Positions 1 through 8,655 of a stretch of 64,000 nt of DNA are shown here, piece by piece. The stretch comes from Hymenobacter gelipurpurascens (GTDB lineage Bacteria > Bacteroidota > Bacteroidia > Cytophagales > Hymenobacteraceae): contig NZ_FYEW01000001.1 in NCBI RefSeq assembly GCF_900187375.1, positions 1,984,001 to 2,048,000 of the forward strand, written 5' to 3'. The first letter of the stretch is position 1. Each line of letters begins with the position of its first letter. The position numbers and the translations under genes were made by a program. Below the pieces are notes generated by a model. It saw only the letters and a list, made by a program, of their open reading frames with translations, did no database searches and was not told the DNA's origin.

Positions 1-2
1 TG

Positions 3-941
3 ACCAAGGTGCAACAGCGGCTGTTTGGGCTCCTGCTCCAGCTCTACGACCGGCAGCCCATCCTTGATGCCCAGCGCAGCCTGACCCGCACCGGCCAGGA
101 GCGGCAGGCCAATGCCCTCGAAATCCTCGACAACCTGATTCCTAGGCCACTTTACCAAGGCCTGCAGGCACTGGTAGATGTTAGCCGCCTCTCGAAAAAG
201 GTACAGGTGTTTGATGGTCTGCTGGGCCCGATTTCGCCGGAATCCATTGTGCAAACAATTCTGGAACACGGCGACGAAGTGTTTTCGCCCTGGACGATTA
301 GTGTGGCACTTCGGCAGTGGCAGCCTACTCCCGCCTCTATCTCCATTCTGCAGGACTATCTGGAGGATACCAACCCGCTGGTGCGCGAAAGTGCCGAGGA
401 CGTGCTGGAACTGCTGCCTGCCCGCTACCCGGCCGTGTATGAGCACTGGTGCAGCCTTTTCCCTACTACCGGCGCGCCTCAGCCCGTCATTCAGCGCATG
501 TCCACCATCGACCGGCTGCTGCTGCTGAAACACACCTCGCTGTTTGCCGAAACCGTAGAGAACGTGCTTAGCAGCATTGTGCCTATCATGAAGGAAGTAA
601 CGTTTCAGGACGGGCAACAAATATTTGCGAAAGGCGACCTGGGCTCCTCCCTTTTCATCATTTACGAAGGCGAAGTAGGCATTTTCAACGACACACACTT
701 GCTGGCGACCTTCCACTCCGGCGACTTTTTCGGGGAGCTGGCGCTGCTAGATGCCGAGCCACGCTCCGCTACGGCCACTGCCCAAGGCGAAGTGGTGGCC
801 TTCCGGCTGGACCAGGAAGATTTCTATGATGTGATGGAAGAGTGCGAGGAAGTGCTGCACAACATTCTGCGGGTACTATGCCAGCGCCTGCGCCTCCAGA
901 ATGAAAAAATGAAAGCCCTCTCCGAGCCCCACCCGGCCTAG
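3..941 (+). CDS. Cyclic nucleotide-binding domain protein, 5' partial
   Basis: The frame is open to the left window edge, so this is probably the C-terminal part of a longer protein. The GTG at 9 is only the first possible start. The first ~170 residues are helical with HEAT-like stretches (NPLVRESAEDVLELLP). The last ~125 form a CRP/PKA-type cyclic nucleotide-binding fold with EGEVGIF and the phosphate-binding cassette GDFFGELALLDAEPRSATA. In Cytophagales such tails can end large nucleotide-transporter/HEAT proteins; that upstream part is not visible. It converges on the cyclase gene, with six bases between the stop codons, so it is a plausible receiver of that cyclase's product (inference). 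The stop codon lies in a GGCCTAG motif. Confidence 0.85.
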   Translation, partial: TKVQQRLFGLLLQLYDRQPILDAQRSLTRTGQERQANALEILDNLIPRPLYQGLQALVDVSRLSKKVQVFDGLLGPISPESIVQTILEHGDEVFSPWTISVALRQWQPTPASISILQDYLEDTNPLVRESAEDVLELLPARYPAVYEHWCSLFPTTGAPQPVIQRMSTIDRLLLLKHTSLFAETVENVLSSIVPIMKEVTFQDGQQIFAKGDLGSSLFIIYEGEVGIFNDTHLLATFHSGDFFGELALLDAEPRSATATAQGEVVAFRLDQEDFYDVMEECEEVLHNILRVLCQRLRLQNEKMKALSEPHPA

Positions 942-947
942 ACTGGC

Positions 948-1994
948 CTAGGACAGGACTTCGTAGGTCATGACGGGGTTTACCTTGTGCTTGAGCGTCA
1001 TTTCCTTGAGCGGCTGGCACTGAAACGACTCTTTCACGCGCTGGTACGTGGCTTCGGTGATAAGAATCTGGCCGGGCTGCGCTACAGATTGCAACCGCTG
1101 CCCTAGGTTCACGATGTCGCCGATGACGGTGTAATCCAGCCGCTTGAGAGAGGCCGAGCCGATGTTGCCCGACACCATTTCGCCGGTGCTTACGCCAATG
1201 CTCACCTTGGGCAGATACTCCAACCCATTGAGGGCCGTGTTGCAGGTGGTCTGGAGCAGATTCCGGATAGAAAGGGCGGCGTCGATGGCACGGTCGAGGT
1301 GGTAGTCGCCCCGGAATACAGCCATCACGGTGTCGCCCATAAACTTATCCACGTAGCCGCTCTGCGTGATGACTTCGTGCACCATCTGATCCAGGTAGGA
1401 ATTGAGCAGGCCTACGAGGGCATCGGCGGGCAGCGTATCGGCCAGCTCCATAAAGCCGCAGATATCAATAAAAATCACGGTCGCATCGATGGTTTCACTC
1501 ACGAGCAGCTTGTTCTCGAAGCCGGGCCGGGCCATGAAGTTGATGACAGTATCATCGACGTACATGCGCAGAATGTTGTTTTCCTGCACGGCCTTCAGGG
1601 TTTCGCGCAGCTGGCGCACGTGGGCTGCCGTCTTCTCGATGGTCAGCTCCAGGTCGTTGAAATCCACGGGTTTGCACACAAAGTCAAAAGCCCCGCGGTT
1701 CATGGCCATCCGAATGTTGGCCATATCCGAATACGCCGACACCATCACGGCCTTTAGCACTGGGTTTACATCGCGGAGCTTGGCCAGCAGCGTCAGGCCA
1801 TCCATCACGGGCATCTTGATGTCGCTGAGCACAATGTCCTGATCCGGAAACTCCGCCAGACAATCCAGGGCTTCCTGCCCGTTGTGGGAAAACTTAAACT
1901 CATAAATGCCTTCCCGGATTTTGCGCCGGAACTTCTGCTTGATGAGCAGCTCTAAGTCGGCCTCATCATCTACAACCAGAATCTTGGTTTTCAT
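948..1994 (-). CDS. Response regulator fused to class III adenylate/guanylate cyclase
   Basis: Makes a cyclic nucleotide from ATP or GTP, under control of a phosphorylatable receiver domain. Receiver (~1-125): acidic pair VVDDE, phospho-acceptor D58 (LSDIKMP), K108 (CKPVDF). Cyclase domain (~165-345): metal aspartates D177 (FIDICGF) and D221 (KFMGDTV), base-contact K217, a Thr at 289 in the second specificity position, and transition-state N296 and R300 (VNLGQR). All catalytic residues are present, so it should be active. Lys/Thr resembles cyanobacterial CyaC-like adenylyl cyclases, so cAMP is favoured but unproven. It is the last gene of an operon, 7 bases after the upstream response regulator. 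Confidence 0.92.
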   Translation of the reverse strand: MKTKILVVDDEADLELLIKQKFRRKIREGIYEFKFSHNGQEALDCLAEFPDQDIVLSDIKMPVMDGLTLLAKLRDVNPVLKAVMVSAYSDMANIRMAMNRGAFDFVCKPVDFNDLELTIEKTAAHVRQLRETLKAVQENNILRMYVDDTVINFMARPGFENKLLVSETIDATVIFIDICGFMELADTLPADALVGLLNSYLDQMVHEVITQSGYVDKFMGDTVMAVFRGDYHLDRAIDAALSIRNLLQTTCNTALNGLEYLPKVSIGVSTGEMVSGNIGSASLKRLDYTVIGDIVNLGQRLQSVAQPGQILITEATYQRVKESFQCQPLKEMTLKHKVNPVMTYEVLS

Positions 1995-2001
1995 AGCGGC
2001 A

Positions 2002-2391
2002 TCAGGTTTCGTTTAGCGGAAGCAGTTTCTGCCGGAGCGCGGCGAAATCGAGTGGCTTGGTCAGGAAATCATCGGCGCCCAGCTGCATAGCTTTCCCGAA
2101 GTTGTCGGCGTCGCCGTAGGCCGTAATCATCATCACCTGGGGAGGCGGGTTGGGGTGGTCCTGCTTGATATACCGGAGCAGCTCTAGGCCACTCATGCCG
2201 GGCATATTGATGTCGGACAGTATCAGGATGACCTCCGAGTAGTGGTGCTCCTGCCGTAGATATACTAACGCATCCTCGCCGGAAAAGGCGAAGGCAAATG
2301 CAAATACTCCGTCGCGGATTTCGCGGCGGAAGCGCTGCTCAAACAGCAGCTTCACATCTAGCTCATCATCTACTACCAGAATCCTAATCAT
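2002..2391 (-). CDS. Single-domain response regulator (CheY-like)
   Basis: A receiver-only protein of 129 residues: VVDDE near the N-terminus, phospho-acceptor D60 (LSDINMPGMSG), the TAYGD switch region and K112 (TKPLDF). There is no output domain, so it probably passes phosphate on or binds a partner. The ATG at 2391 overlaps the stop of the upstream kinase as ATGA, which implies translational coupling and makes this start preferable to a longer in-frame one at 2460. The sequence is close to the receiver of the downstream cyclase (both have RFRREIRDG/KFRRKIREG-like segments), suggesting duplication. It probably accepts phosphate from the kinase encoded just upstream. Confidence 0.92.
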   Translation of the reverse strand: MIRILVVDDELDVKLLFEQRFRREIRDGVFAFAFAFSGEDALVYLRQEHHYSEVILILSDINMPGMSGLELLRYIKQDHPNPPPQVMMITAYGDADNFGKAMQLGADDFLTKPLDFAALRQKLLPLNET

Positions 2392-4598
2392 AGCGCAGCG
2401 GGTTGGGCGGGCACTGGCGGCATCTGGCCTACGGGCAGGCACACGGTAAACTCCGTGCATTGCCCCTCCCGCGACTCTACGCGCAACGTGCCGTGATGAA
2501 TTTTTGTCACGATATCATAGCTCAGAGACAGGCCTAGGCCAGTGCCTTCGCCGGAAGGCTTGGTGGTGAAGAAGGGCTGGTAGATTTTATCGACCACGGC
2601 CGCCGGAATGCCGGTGCCATTGTCGTGCACCACAATGTGCACTTCCTGCTCCGTACGCCGGGTTTGCACTTTTACCTCCGGCTGGTAGTCCTTTTTTCTT
2701 TCCTCCTGCTTGCGCTTCTGCACGGCATAAAAAGCGTTGTTGAACAGGTTCAGCAGCACCCGGCCCATATCCTGCGGCACCACCTCTATCAGGCCCAGAT
2801 TACTATCAAAGTCGGTGGTGAGGGTGGCGTTGAAGCTAGGATCTTTGGCGCGCAGGCCGTGGTAGGCCAGGCGCAGGTACTCGTCGCAGAGGGCATTGAG
2901 GTTGGTGGGCTGCCGCTCGCCAGTATTGGAGCGGCTGTGCTCCAGCATACCCTTCACAATAGAGTCGGCGCGGTGGCCGTGGGAATGTATCTTATCCAGA
3001 TTCTGGGTCAGCTCCAGCACCAGCTCATCAGCGTACTCCTTTTCGGTGGCGGGCAGCGTTTGCAGCGGCCCTTCCTTCAGCTCCTGCAGCAGCTCCACGG
3101 CTACATCCGCGAAGTTGTTGACGAAGTTGAGAGGGTTCTGAATTTCGTGGGCGATGCCGGCCGTAAGCTCCCCCAGCGAGGCCATTTTCTCGCTCTGCAC
3201 GAGCTGGTCCTGGGTGGTTTGCAGGTGATAGAGCGTGCGTTGCAGCGCAGAGGTACGCTGCTGCACCTGCCGTTCCAGGGTTTCATTCTGCTGGGCCAGC
3301 AACACCTGCTTTTCGCGCTGCTGGGCCATGGTCTGCTCCGAGAGCATGCGCACCTGATTCAGCTTGATTTTCAGCAGACGACTATCCAAGGCAAACTGCC
3401 GCGCCAGAAACAGCGAAATAGCCAGCACCGGGCTCAGAAAAGCCGGAAATGTAAGCAGCGTATGTACCGGCACCGACAGCACCTCGGTTTGCAGCAGTTG
3501 GTCGTTGTAGCGGGCCAAGAAGCCAAACACCACCAGCAGCACCAGCGCCATGGCAAAGCCCGCCGCAATAATGCCCGCCGACCGCCTAGACTGACGAATA
3601 GCAGCCAGCGTGAGGCGCAGTTGCTCTGCCGATACCAGCACCATAAAGGCCACCGTCGGGTACCAGGTCAGCCCAAAGCTGAAGGTCAGGAGGAATAAGC
3701 TCACTATATTCACTGCCCACAAACCGTAGTACACGGCGCCCCGCTCCACCGCAAACAAGCTATACAGAGCATGCACGGCCAGCACGCCGCCCGTTTGCAG
3801 GCACACATACGAGAGGATATCCAGCGTCAGGCGCACATCCAGCTGGTGCACTTCATCCAGGAAGCCGGTGCAGCAAAAGCTCACGGCAACGGCCAGCGTG
3901 TAAAGCGTGAAATACAGGTTGGCGCGTTGGGCGGGGTTATAGATAAAGAAGGCCATATGCAGGCAGCTAAGCAGCAAAAAGAGCCCGAATAGCAGCATAT
4001 CGGACGTCTTGAAGGTGGCCTCCCGCTCATCCTGGTGCATTACCTGCTGTAGGCCATCGAGGTGGGCCTGAAAGAAGAGGGGCACGAAAAAGTCGCTGAA
4101 GCGGATGAACTGTGGCCACTGCGAAAAGCGCACGGCCAGCACCTGCTCTGCCTCCGGCCGAAACGTCAGCTCAATGGGCTCACCATCGGGCCAGTACGGC
4201 TGCACCTGGGCTGGGTCGGGGCTCAGGGTGCCGTAGCGGCGCACCAGCTGGCCGTTGAAATAAATCTCGGAGGCCGCGAACTGAAATACCCGCAGCACCA
4301 CGGCCTTGCGGCGCAAGACTGGCCCTACCTGAAAGCGGAGCCGCAACCAGCCCTGCCCGGCCTGCTCCAGCTGCGGCAGCTCGTGCCGGCTAAGCGTGGG
4401 GTTGATGGGCTGCCAACCCTGGTCGTTGGTTTCGGGGCGGGCCCAGGCCAGGTTGTCGCCGGGGTGGTATTTCCAGCCTCGGGAAAGCATTAGGCCCGCA
4501 GGCGGCATCTCCCTGAAAACAATAGCCGGAATCTGGTCAGCCTGCGCAAAAGCTATCTGCGCAAAAAGGGCCAATAGCAGCAGAATCCGGGCTTTCAT
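2388..4598 (-). CDS. 7TMR-DISM sensor histidine kinase
   Basis: A membrane sensor kinase of 736 residues. A signal peptide (MKARILLLLALFAQIAFAQA) leads into a beta-rich extracytoplasmic domain of the 7TMR-DISM/jelly-roll kind (~30-185). About seven membrane helices (~200-405), a coiled coil (~410-470) and a HisKA/HATPase core follow. H box: GIAHEIQNPLNFVNNF, phospho-His near 484. ATP-binding motifs: NLFNNAF (N box), HDNGTGIP and FFTTKPSGEGTGLGLS. It heads the operon with the receiver (ATGA overlap) and the receiver-cyclase, so the likely path is external ligand, kinase, receiver, cyclase. Its kinase core is nearly identical to that of the divergent kinase at 4864. Confidence 0.93.
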   Translation of the reverse strand: MKARILLLLALFAQIAFAQADQIPAIVFREMPPAGLMLSRGWKYHPGDNLAWARPETNDQGWQPINPTLSRHELPQLEQAGQGWLRLRFQVGPVLRRKAVVLRVFQFAASEIYFNGQLVRRYGTLSPDPAQVQPYWPDGEPIELTFRPEAEQVLAVRFSQWPQFIRFSDFFVPLFFQAHLDGLQQVMHQDEREATFKTSDMLLFGLFLLLSCLHMAFFIYNPAQRANLYFTLYTLAVAVSFCCTGFLDEVHQLDVRLTLDILSYVCLQTGGVLAVHALYSLFAVERGAVYYGLWAVNIVSLFLLTFSFGLTWYPTVAFMVLVSAEQLRLTLAAIRQSRRSAGIIAAGFAMALVLLVVFGFLARYNDQLLQTEVLSVPVHTLLTFPAFLSPVLAISLFLARQFALDSRLLKIKLNQVRMLSEQTMAQQREKQVLLAQQNETLERQVQQRTSALQRTLYHLQTTQDQLVQSEKMASLGELTAGIAHEIQNPLNFVNNFADVAVELLQELKEGPLQTLPATEKEYADELVLELTQNLDKIHSHGHRADSIVKGMLEHSRSNTGERQPTNLNALCDEYLRLAYHGLRAKDPSFNATLTTDFDSNLGLIEVVPQDMGRVLLNLFNNAFYAVQKRKQEERKKDYQPEVKVQTRRTEQEVHIVVHDNGTGIPAAVVDKIYQPFFTTKPSGEGTGLGLSLSYDIVTKIHHGTLRVESREGQCTEFTVCLPVGQMPPVPAQPAAL

Positions 4599-4703
4599 CA
4601 GGAGATAGAAACGGATGCACAGCCACAGTAGGTAAGCCCTGAACCAAAGGCTGCACCAGAGTAGCGGGCAGCACTTGGGGGCTTTATCCGGCAGCGACAG
4701 AAC

Positions 4704-4717
4704 AAATACATGTATTT
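4704..4717. promoter_or_regulatory. Perfect 14-bp palindrome between divergent kinase genes
   Basis: AAATACATGTATTT is a perfect palindrome in the AT-rich centre (about 4690-4790) of the 265-base gap between the two divergently transcribed sensor kinases. The position and symmetry fit a dimeric regulator's operator serving both genes. No regulator with a DNA-binding domain is encoded beside it, so the function is inferred. Confidence 0.35.
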
Positions 4718-4863
4718 CAATTATAAATATAGTATTATTAAATATGAATTTAGTTCGGCTTATATCCGCTAAAATTTAACTTCATCCAATTGGAATCGGC
4801 GCCGGTTAGCCAGGCCTGCGGGGTTGGCTCCGGAGAGGCCTAGTTTCTCCTTGGCTTTAGGCT

Positions 4864-6336
4864 ATGTCGTCACCTATGTCCTCCGCGCAAAATCTACCAC
4901 GCCGGTCGGTGCTAGGCCAGTTGGGCCGACGGCTGATGCGGCTATGGTGGCGCGCCATCAACCTGGGCGTGCTGCCCAACCTCACGGTGTGGCAGCTAAA
5001 GCGGGTACATCTGCTCAATGGCATCTGCTGGATTACGGTGGGAATCTATGCCGGCTACGTGCTGATATTCTTTAATTCCCCCGACTGGATTACGTTCCGG
5101 ATTTGCCTGTTTGGGCTGGTTCTGCATCTGCCGCCACTGCTGCTTAACTACTACCACCGCTACGATGCCTCGGCGTACTACAACATCCTGAGTGTGACGC
5201 TGCTGTGCTCCATCACGGCCATGGTGCGGCGCCACGATGGGGTGGAGTATTACCTCATCACCAATAGCATTGTGGGCATGCTGTTTTTTCGTAACTTCTG
5301 GAAGCTGGCCTTTCTGTTTGCCGTGAATGTGGCCGCTTACTTTGGCGTGCGCTACGCCATGACGAGGGTAGATATCAGCCTGTACGCGCCGGGCAGCCTG
5401 AATTTCTACAACGTGAACGTGGTGCTGTGTTTCCTGACGCTGTTTTTGGTGGTCTACTATTTCCGCACCGAGAACTTCCGGCAGGAACTGCTGCTCACCC
5501 GCCAGAACGACTCGCTGGCCCAGTCCTTGGAACATTTGCAGGCTACGCAGGCCCAGCTGGTGCAACAGGAGAAAATGGCTTCGCTGGGAGCCCTCACGGC
5601 CGGTATTGCCCACGAAATTCAGAATCCCCTCAACTTCGTCAATAACTTTTCAGAGGTAGGCCTAGAGATGGTGGAGGAGCTGCGCCAGTCCTTGCAGCAG
5701 GAAACCCTCTCCCCCGCCGGACAGCAAACGGTACAACAAGTGCTCAATGACCTGACCCAGAGCCAGCAGAAGGTGCACGAGCACGCCGGACGGGCGGGCG
5801 GCATTGTGCGGGCCATGTTGCTGCACTCGCGGTCCAGCACCGGCGAGCGGCTCCCCACCGACCTCAATGCCCTCTGCGACGAGTACCTGCGCCTGGCCTA
5901 TCATGGCCTGCGCGCCAAAGACCCTAGCTTCACTGCCACCCTCACCACCGATTTTGCAATGCAGCTGGCTCCCCTGGAGGTGGCCCCCGAGGACCTGGGC
6001 CGGGTGCTGCTGAACCTGTTTAATAATGTCTTTTATGCCATGCAGCAAAAAGCCACACAAGCCCCACCCGGCACCTACCGGCCTACGCTCACGCTAAGTA
6101 CTCGCCAGGCCGGCCCGGAGGTGCTGATACAGGTGCGCGACAATGGCACCGGCATTCCGGCCGCTTTACTGAACCAGATTTTCCATCCGTTTTTCACCAC
6201 CAAGCCGCCCGGCTCCGGCACTGGCCTAGGCCTCTCCATTAGCTACGATATCGTCACGAAGGGGCACGGCGGCACGCTCACCGTCCAGTCGGTGGAGGGC
6301 GAATACAGTGAGTTTACGGTTCGGCTGCCGCGATAA
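4864..6336 (+). CDS. Membrane sensor histidine kinase
   Basis: A 490-residue kinase without a cleaved signal peptide. The N-terminal third has about five to six membrane helices (~45-205), then a short coiled coil and a HisKA/HATPase core. H box: GIAHEIQNPLNFVNNF, phospho-His near 250. ATP-binding motifs: NLFNNVF, RDNGTGIP and FFTTKPPGSGTGLGLS. It is divergent from the 7TMR-DISM kinase and has no receiver of its own. From the coiled coil onward the two kinases match almost residue for residue in places (LCDEYLRLAYHGLRAKDPSF in both), so they may share the neighbouring receivers. An ATG at 4876 is an alternative start. Confidence 0.92.
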   Translation: MSSPMSSAQNLPRRSVLGQLGRRLMRLWWRAINLGVLPNLTVWQLKRVHLLNGICWITVGIYAGYVLIFFNSPDWITFRICLFGLVLHLPPLLLNYYHRYDASAYYNILSVTLLCSITAMVRRHDGVEYYLITNSIVGMLFFRNFWKLAFLFAVNVAAYFGVRYAMTRVDISLYAPGSLNFYNVNVVLCFLTLFLVVYYFRTENFRQELLLTRQNDSLAQSLEHLQATQAQLVQQEKMASLGALTAGIAHEIQNPLNFVNNFSEVGLEMVEELRQSLQQETLSPAGQQTVQQVLNDLTQSQQKVHEHAGRAGGIVRAMLLHSRSSTGERLPTDLNALCDEYLRLAYHGLRAKDPSFTATLTTDFAMQLAPLEVAPEDLGRVLLNLFNNVFYAMQQKATQAPPGTYRPTLTLSTRQAGPEVLIQVRDNGTGIPAALLNQIFHPFFTTKPPGSGTGLGLSISYDIVTKGHGGTLTVQSVEGEYSEFTVRLPR

Positions 6337-6406
6337 ACGCTGGTTCCAGCCGCTCCACTTTGCATCTGTCTTTTCTCCCTTTTCTTCACCTTATTCCCTT
6401 TCGCTC

Positions 6407-6655
6407 ATGAAAAAGCATGTGTTTCTGGCCGCTCTGGCTGCCAGTGTGCTGGGCTTGGCCAGCGCCTCTTCCGCTCAAACGGATATGCCCGTGCGGGCCA
6501 AAGCCAAGATCAAAGACGATAAGGTAAAGATGCGTGACCTGACCGGCGAGAAAAACGAGCTGTCGGCGAAGAAAGGCACGGTCAAATCCAAAACGCGCAC
6601 TCCCGACGGCAAAGCCAAGGTCAAGACGGAACCCGCCCACAAGGTTAAACAATAG
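6407..6655 (+). CDS. Small secreted lysine-rich protein
   Basis: An 82-residue protein with a clear signal peptide (MKKHVFLAALAASVLGLASASSAQ). The mature part is short, very basic and repetitive, dominated by Lys/Asp/Thr/Val (KAKIKDDKVKMRD, KTRTPDGKAKVKTE), with no Cys or recognisable domain. The start at 6407 is chosen because the signal peptide begins there. The mature part resembles the lysine-rich segment that precedes the fasciclin domain of the next gene, so the two probably share ancestry. Function unknown. Confidence 0.75.
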   Translation: MKKHVFLAALAASVLGLASASSAQTDMPVRAKAKIKDDKVKMRDLTGEKNELSAKKGTVKSKTRTPDGKAKVKTEPAHKVKQ

Positions 6656-6800
6656 GCGGCCCTAGCGCTTTATCAACACAGCATACTGCTGACAAGTTGC
6701 CGTAAACCTTATTGCCCAGCTTGTACGTATATGCCGGACCCCAACGCCCTGTGCGTATGAATATTCCCATCTCTCACCCTCTCCTTACTCTCTGCTCTTT

Positions 6801-7532
6801 ATGAAAAAGTACCTGCTCTCTACCTTGGCTCTCTCGATGCTGCTGTCTGCCGGCTCCGCCACTTCTGCCCTGGCCCAAACCAAGGCCAAGTCTAAGGCCG
6901 ATAGTGAGAAGACCAAGATGAGCGACAACGGCGCCACCGTTAAGACCAAAGTTGCCGATGATGGCAAAGTGAAGGTGAAAGGCAAATCAGAAGACGGTGC
7001 CAAAATGAAGGCCACCACCAAGCCCCGCGAAGGCGTAGAGATGAAGAACATGTCGATGACCGGCGACAAGGGTGTGATGGTGGGCGGCGCCATGATGACG
7101 CCCGATAAAGACATCGTAGACAACGCCGTAAACTCAACCGACCACACCACGCTGGTAGCTGCCGTGAAGGCCGCCGGCTTGGTAGAAACGCTGAAAAGCG
7201 CGGGTCCATTCACGGTGTTTGCGCCTACCAATGCCGCTTTCGGCAAGCTGCCCGCTGGCACGGCCGACATGCTCATGATGCCTGAGAACAAGCAGAAACT
7301 AACCACCATTCTGACCTACCACGTAGTACCCGGTCGCCTGCTGGCCGCCGACCTGAAAGATGGCCAGGTGCTGACGACCGTAGAAGGCGAAGCCCTGACC
7401 GTACACCGTAGCGGCGACATGGTAATGATTCATGACGCGAAAGGCGGTATGGCCAACGTAACGACTGCCAACGCAGTATCGAAAAACGGCGTGACGCACG
7501 TAATCGACACCGTACTGATGCCGACCAAGTAA
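6801..7532 (+). CDS. Secreted fasciclin-domain protein
   Basis: A 243-residue exported protein: signal peptide (to about ALAQ, residue 26), a lysine-rich repetitive segment (~27-80; KVADDGKVKVKGKSEDGAK) and one fasciclin/FAS1 domain (~105-241). FAS1 motifs are visible: the H1-like FTVFAPTNAAFGKLP and the H2-like YHVVPGRL, ending NGVTHVIDTVLMP. FAS1 proteins act in adhesion or matrix contacts, but the ligand here cannot be read. It is monocistronic, with a strong terminator immediately after the stop. Confidence 0.9.
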   Translation: MKKYLLSTLALSMLLSAGSATSALAQTKAKSKADSEKTKMSDNGATVKTKVADDGKVKVKGKSEDGAKMKATTKPREGVEMKNMSMTGDKGVMVGGAMMTPDKDIVDNAVNSTDHTTLVAAVKAAGLVETLKSAGPFTVFAPTNAAFGKLPAGTADMLMMPENKQKLTTILTYHVVPGRLLAADLKDGQVLTTVEGEALTVHRSGDMVMIHDAKGGMANVTTANAVSKNGVTHVIDTVLMPTK

Positions 7533-7558
7533 GCGCATCTGCTTTTGCAGGCATTTTA

Positions 7559-7597
7559 TCAAAAAAGCCGACCCTATTGCAGGGTCGGCTTTTTTGT
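7559..7597. terminator. Bidirectional rho-independent terminator
   Basis: A perfect 10-bp stem (AGCCGACCCT/AGGGTCGGCT) is flanked by A6 on the left and T6 on the right. It lies between the fasciclin gene and the convergent GNAT gene and can serve both. Confidence 0.9.
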
Positions 7598-7660
7598 TTG
7601 GCACATGTGGCGCTGGAGTCGGGTGCAGACGGGTGGCCTAGCGTAACCCCAGCCCCGGCC

Positions 7661-7939
7661 CTAGGCCAGTAAATCCTGATACTCGGGGTGCTGGCGCACG
7701 AACCCGGCCATGAACTTGCAGCTGGTTTTCACCTGCAGACCTTCCTGGCGGGCGTAGGCCAGTCCGGCCTTGGCCAGCTCTTCGGCCAGCCCCTGCCCGC
7801 GCAGCTCCTCCGCCACGAAAGTATGGGTGAAGTCGATGACGTTGCTTTGGGGCTTGCTGTAGGCCAGTTCGCCGCTGAAGCCGTCCTGCTCAATAGTAAA
7901 TTCCTGATCCTGGGGGTGATGTTTAACGTGCACAGACAT
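7661..7939 (-). CDS. Small GNAT N-acetyltransferase, YjdJ type
   Basis: A 92-residue minimal GNAT fold. The acetyl-CoA pyrophosphate loop is at LRGQGLAEELAKAGLAYA, and the end KTSCKFMAGFVRQHPEYQDLL is typical of the short YjdJ-like family. The start at 7939 (MSVHVKHHPQDQEF) is preferred because the 47 upstream in-frame residues look non-coding. The acceptor substrate is unknown. It is a single gene, convergent with the fasciclin gene. Confidence 0.88.
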   Translation of the reverse strand: MSVHVKHHPQDQEFTIEQDGFSGELAYSKPQSNVIDFTHTFVAEELRGQGLAEELAKAGLAYARQEGLQVKTSCKFMAGFVRQHPEYQDLLA

Positions 7940-8101
7940 AGTTAGGAGCAAATGAAAGGAATGATGCCGCAAGCTACTGCCGAGGTTTAGTTGAGGATAG
8001 TAGCCTTTTTCAGGGCGGTTTACGTACAAAGGGGTGAGCTGGCTGTCAGGCTGGCTTTTTCTCCCGTTTCCCACATCCACTCCTACTTACTTCTTTCGGT
8101 T

Positions 8102-8614
8102 ATGTTACCTACCCCCGAAAACACGCCTGCATCTGATCTGCGCAATGATTCCGACGACCAGAACGGCGCTAACCTGCAGAATACATCAGCCGGAGCACCC
8201 CAGCCTACGGTAGGGCACGGCAATAAATCACCTCAGTATGGCGAATTTGGCCATGCTGAGTCGGCTACCAACTCGGCCAACGACGAGACCAGCCAAACCC
8301 AGGGCGGCCACGCGGCTCCCTCCATCGCCTACCCCGAACAGCGCGGCAGTGCCCCCCAGAACCTCGACCCTTCGCTGGCGCGTGAAGTAGCCGACTCTGA
8401 GTATGGTGAGCAGCGCGAGGGCTGGGCCCAAGACGACCCCCGCTACGGCGGCGGCACCCGCAACTGGGCTACTGCTGAGCCAGCTAACCGCAGCATCGGC
8501 TCAGAACCCGACTCCGATGAAACGCCCCACAACCCCAACGCCGGCAACAACGACAACCCCGACGAGTTCAGCGCGCTGCGCCCTGATAACGGCAGCGGCA
8601 TCCCCGGCAAATAG
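8102..8614 (+). CDS. Hydrophilic, probably disordered protein
   Basis: A 170-residue protein almost without hydrophobic stretches: rich in Asn, Asp, Pro, Gly, Ser, Gln and Glu, no Cys, no signal peptide, no membrane helix. The composition fits an intrinsically disordered, hydrophilin-like cytosolic protein. It ends DNGSGIPGK, and the next gene's product also has a SGIP stretch. The start at 8102 is chosen because the upstream in-frame part looks unlike the rest. A second hydrophilic gene (8656) and a universal stress protein gene (9156) follow. A stress or desiccation role is inference only. Confidence 0.7.
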   Translation: MLPTPENTPASDLRNDSDDQNGANLQNTSAGAPQPTVGHGNKSPQYGEFGHAESATNSANDETSQTQGGHAAPSIAYPEQRGSAPQNLDPSLAREVADSEYGEQREGWAQDDPRYGGGTRNWATAEPANRSIGSEPDSDETPHNPNAGNNDNPDEFSALRPDNGSGIPGK

Positions 8615-8655
8615 CCGGTCTGCATCTCTTTTTCTCCCGACTTCCTTCTGACCCC

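Noticed and set aside
2625..3698. A 357-residue open frame antisense to the 7TM kinase gene
   Set aside because: It is the shadow of a G+C-rich coding strand; the minus-strand protein has full domain matches, and this frame has none.
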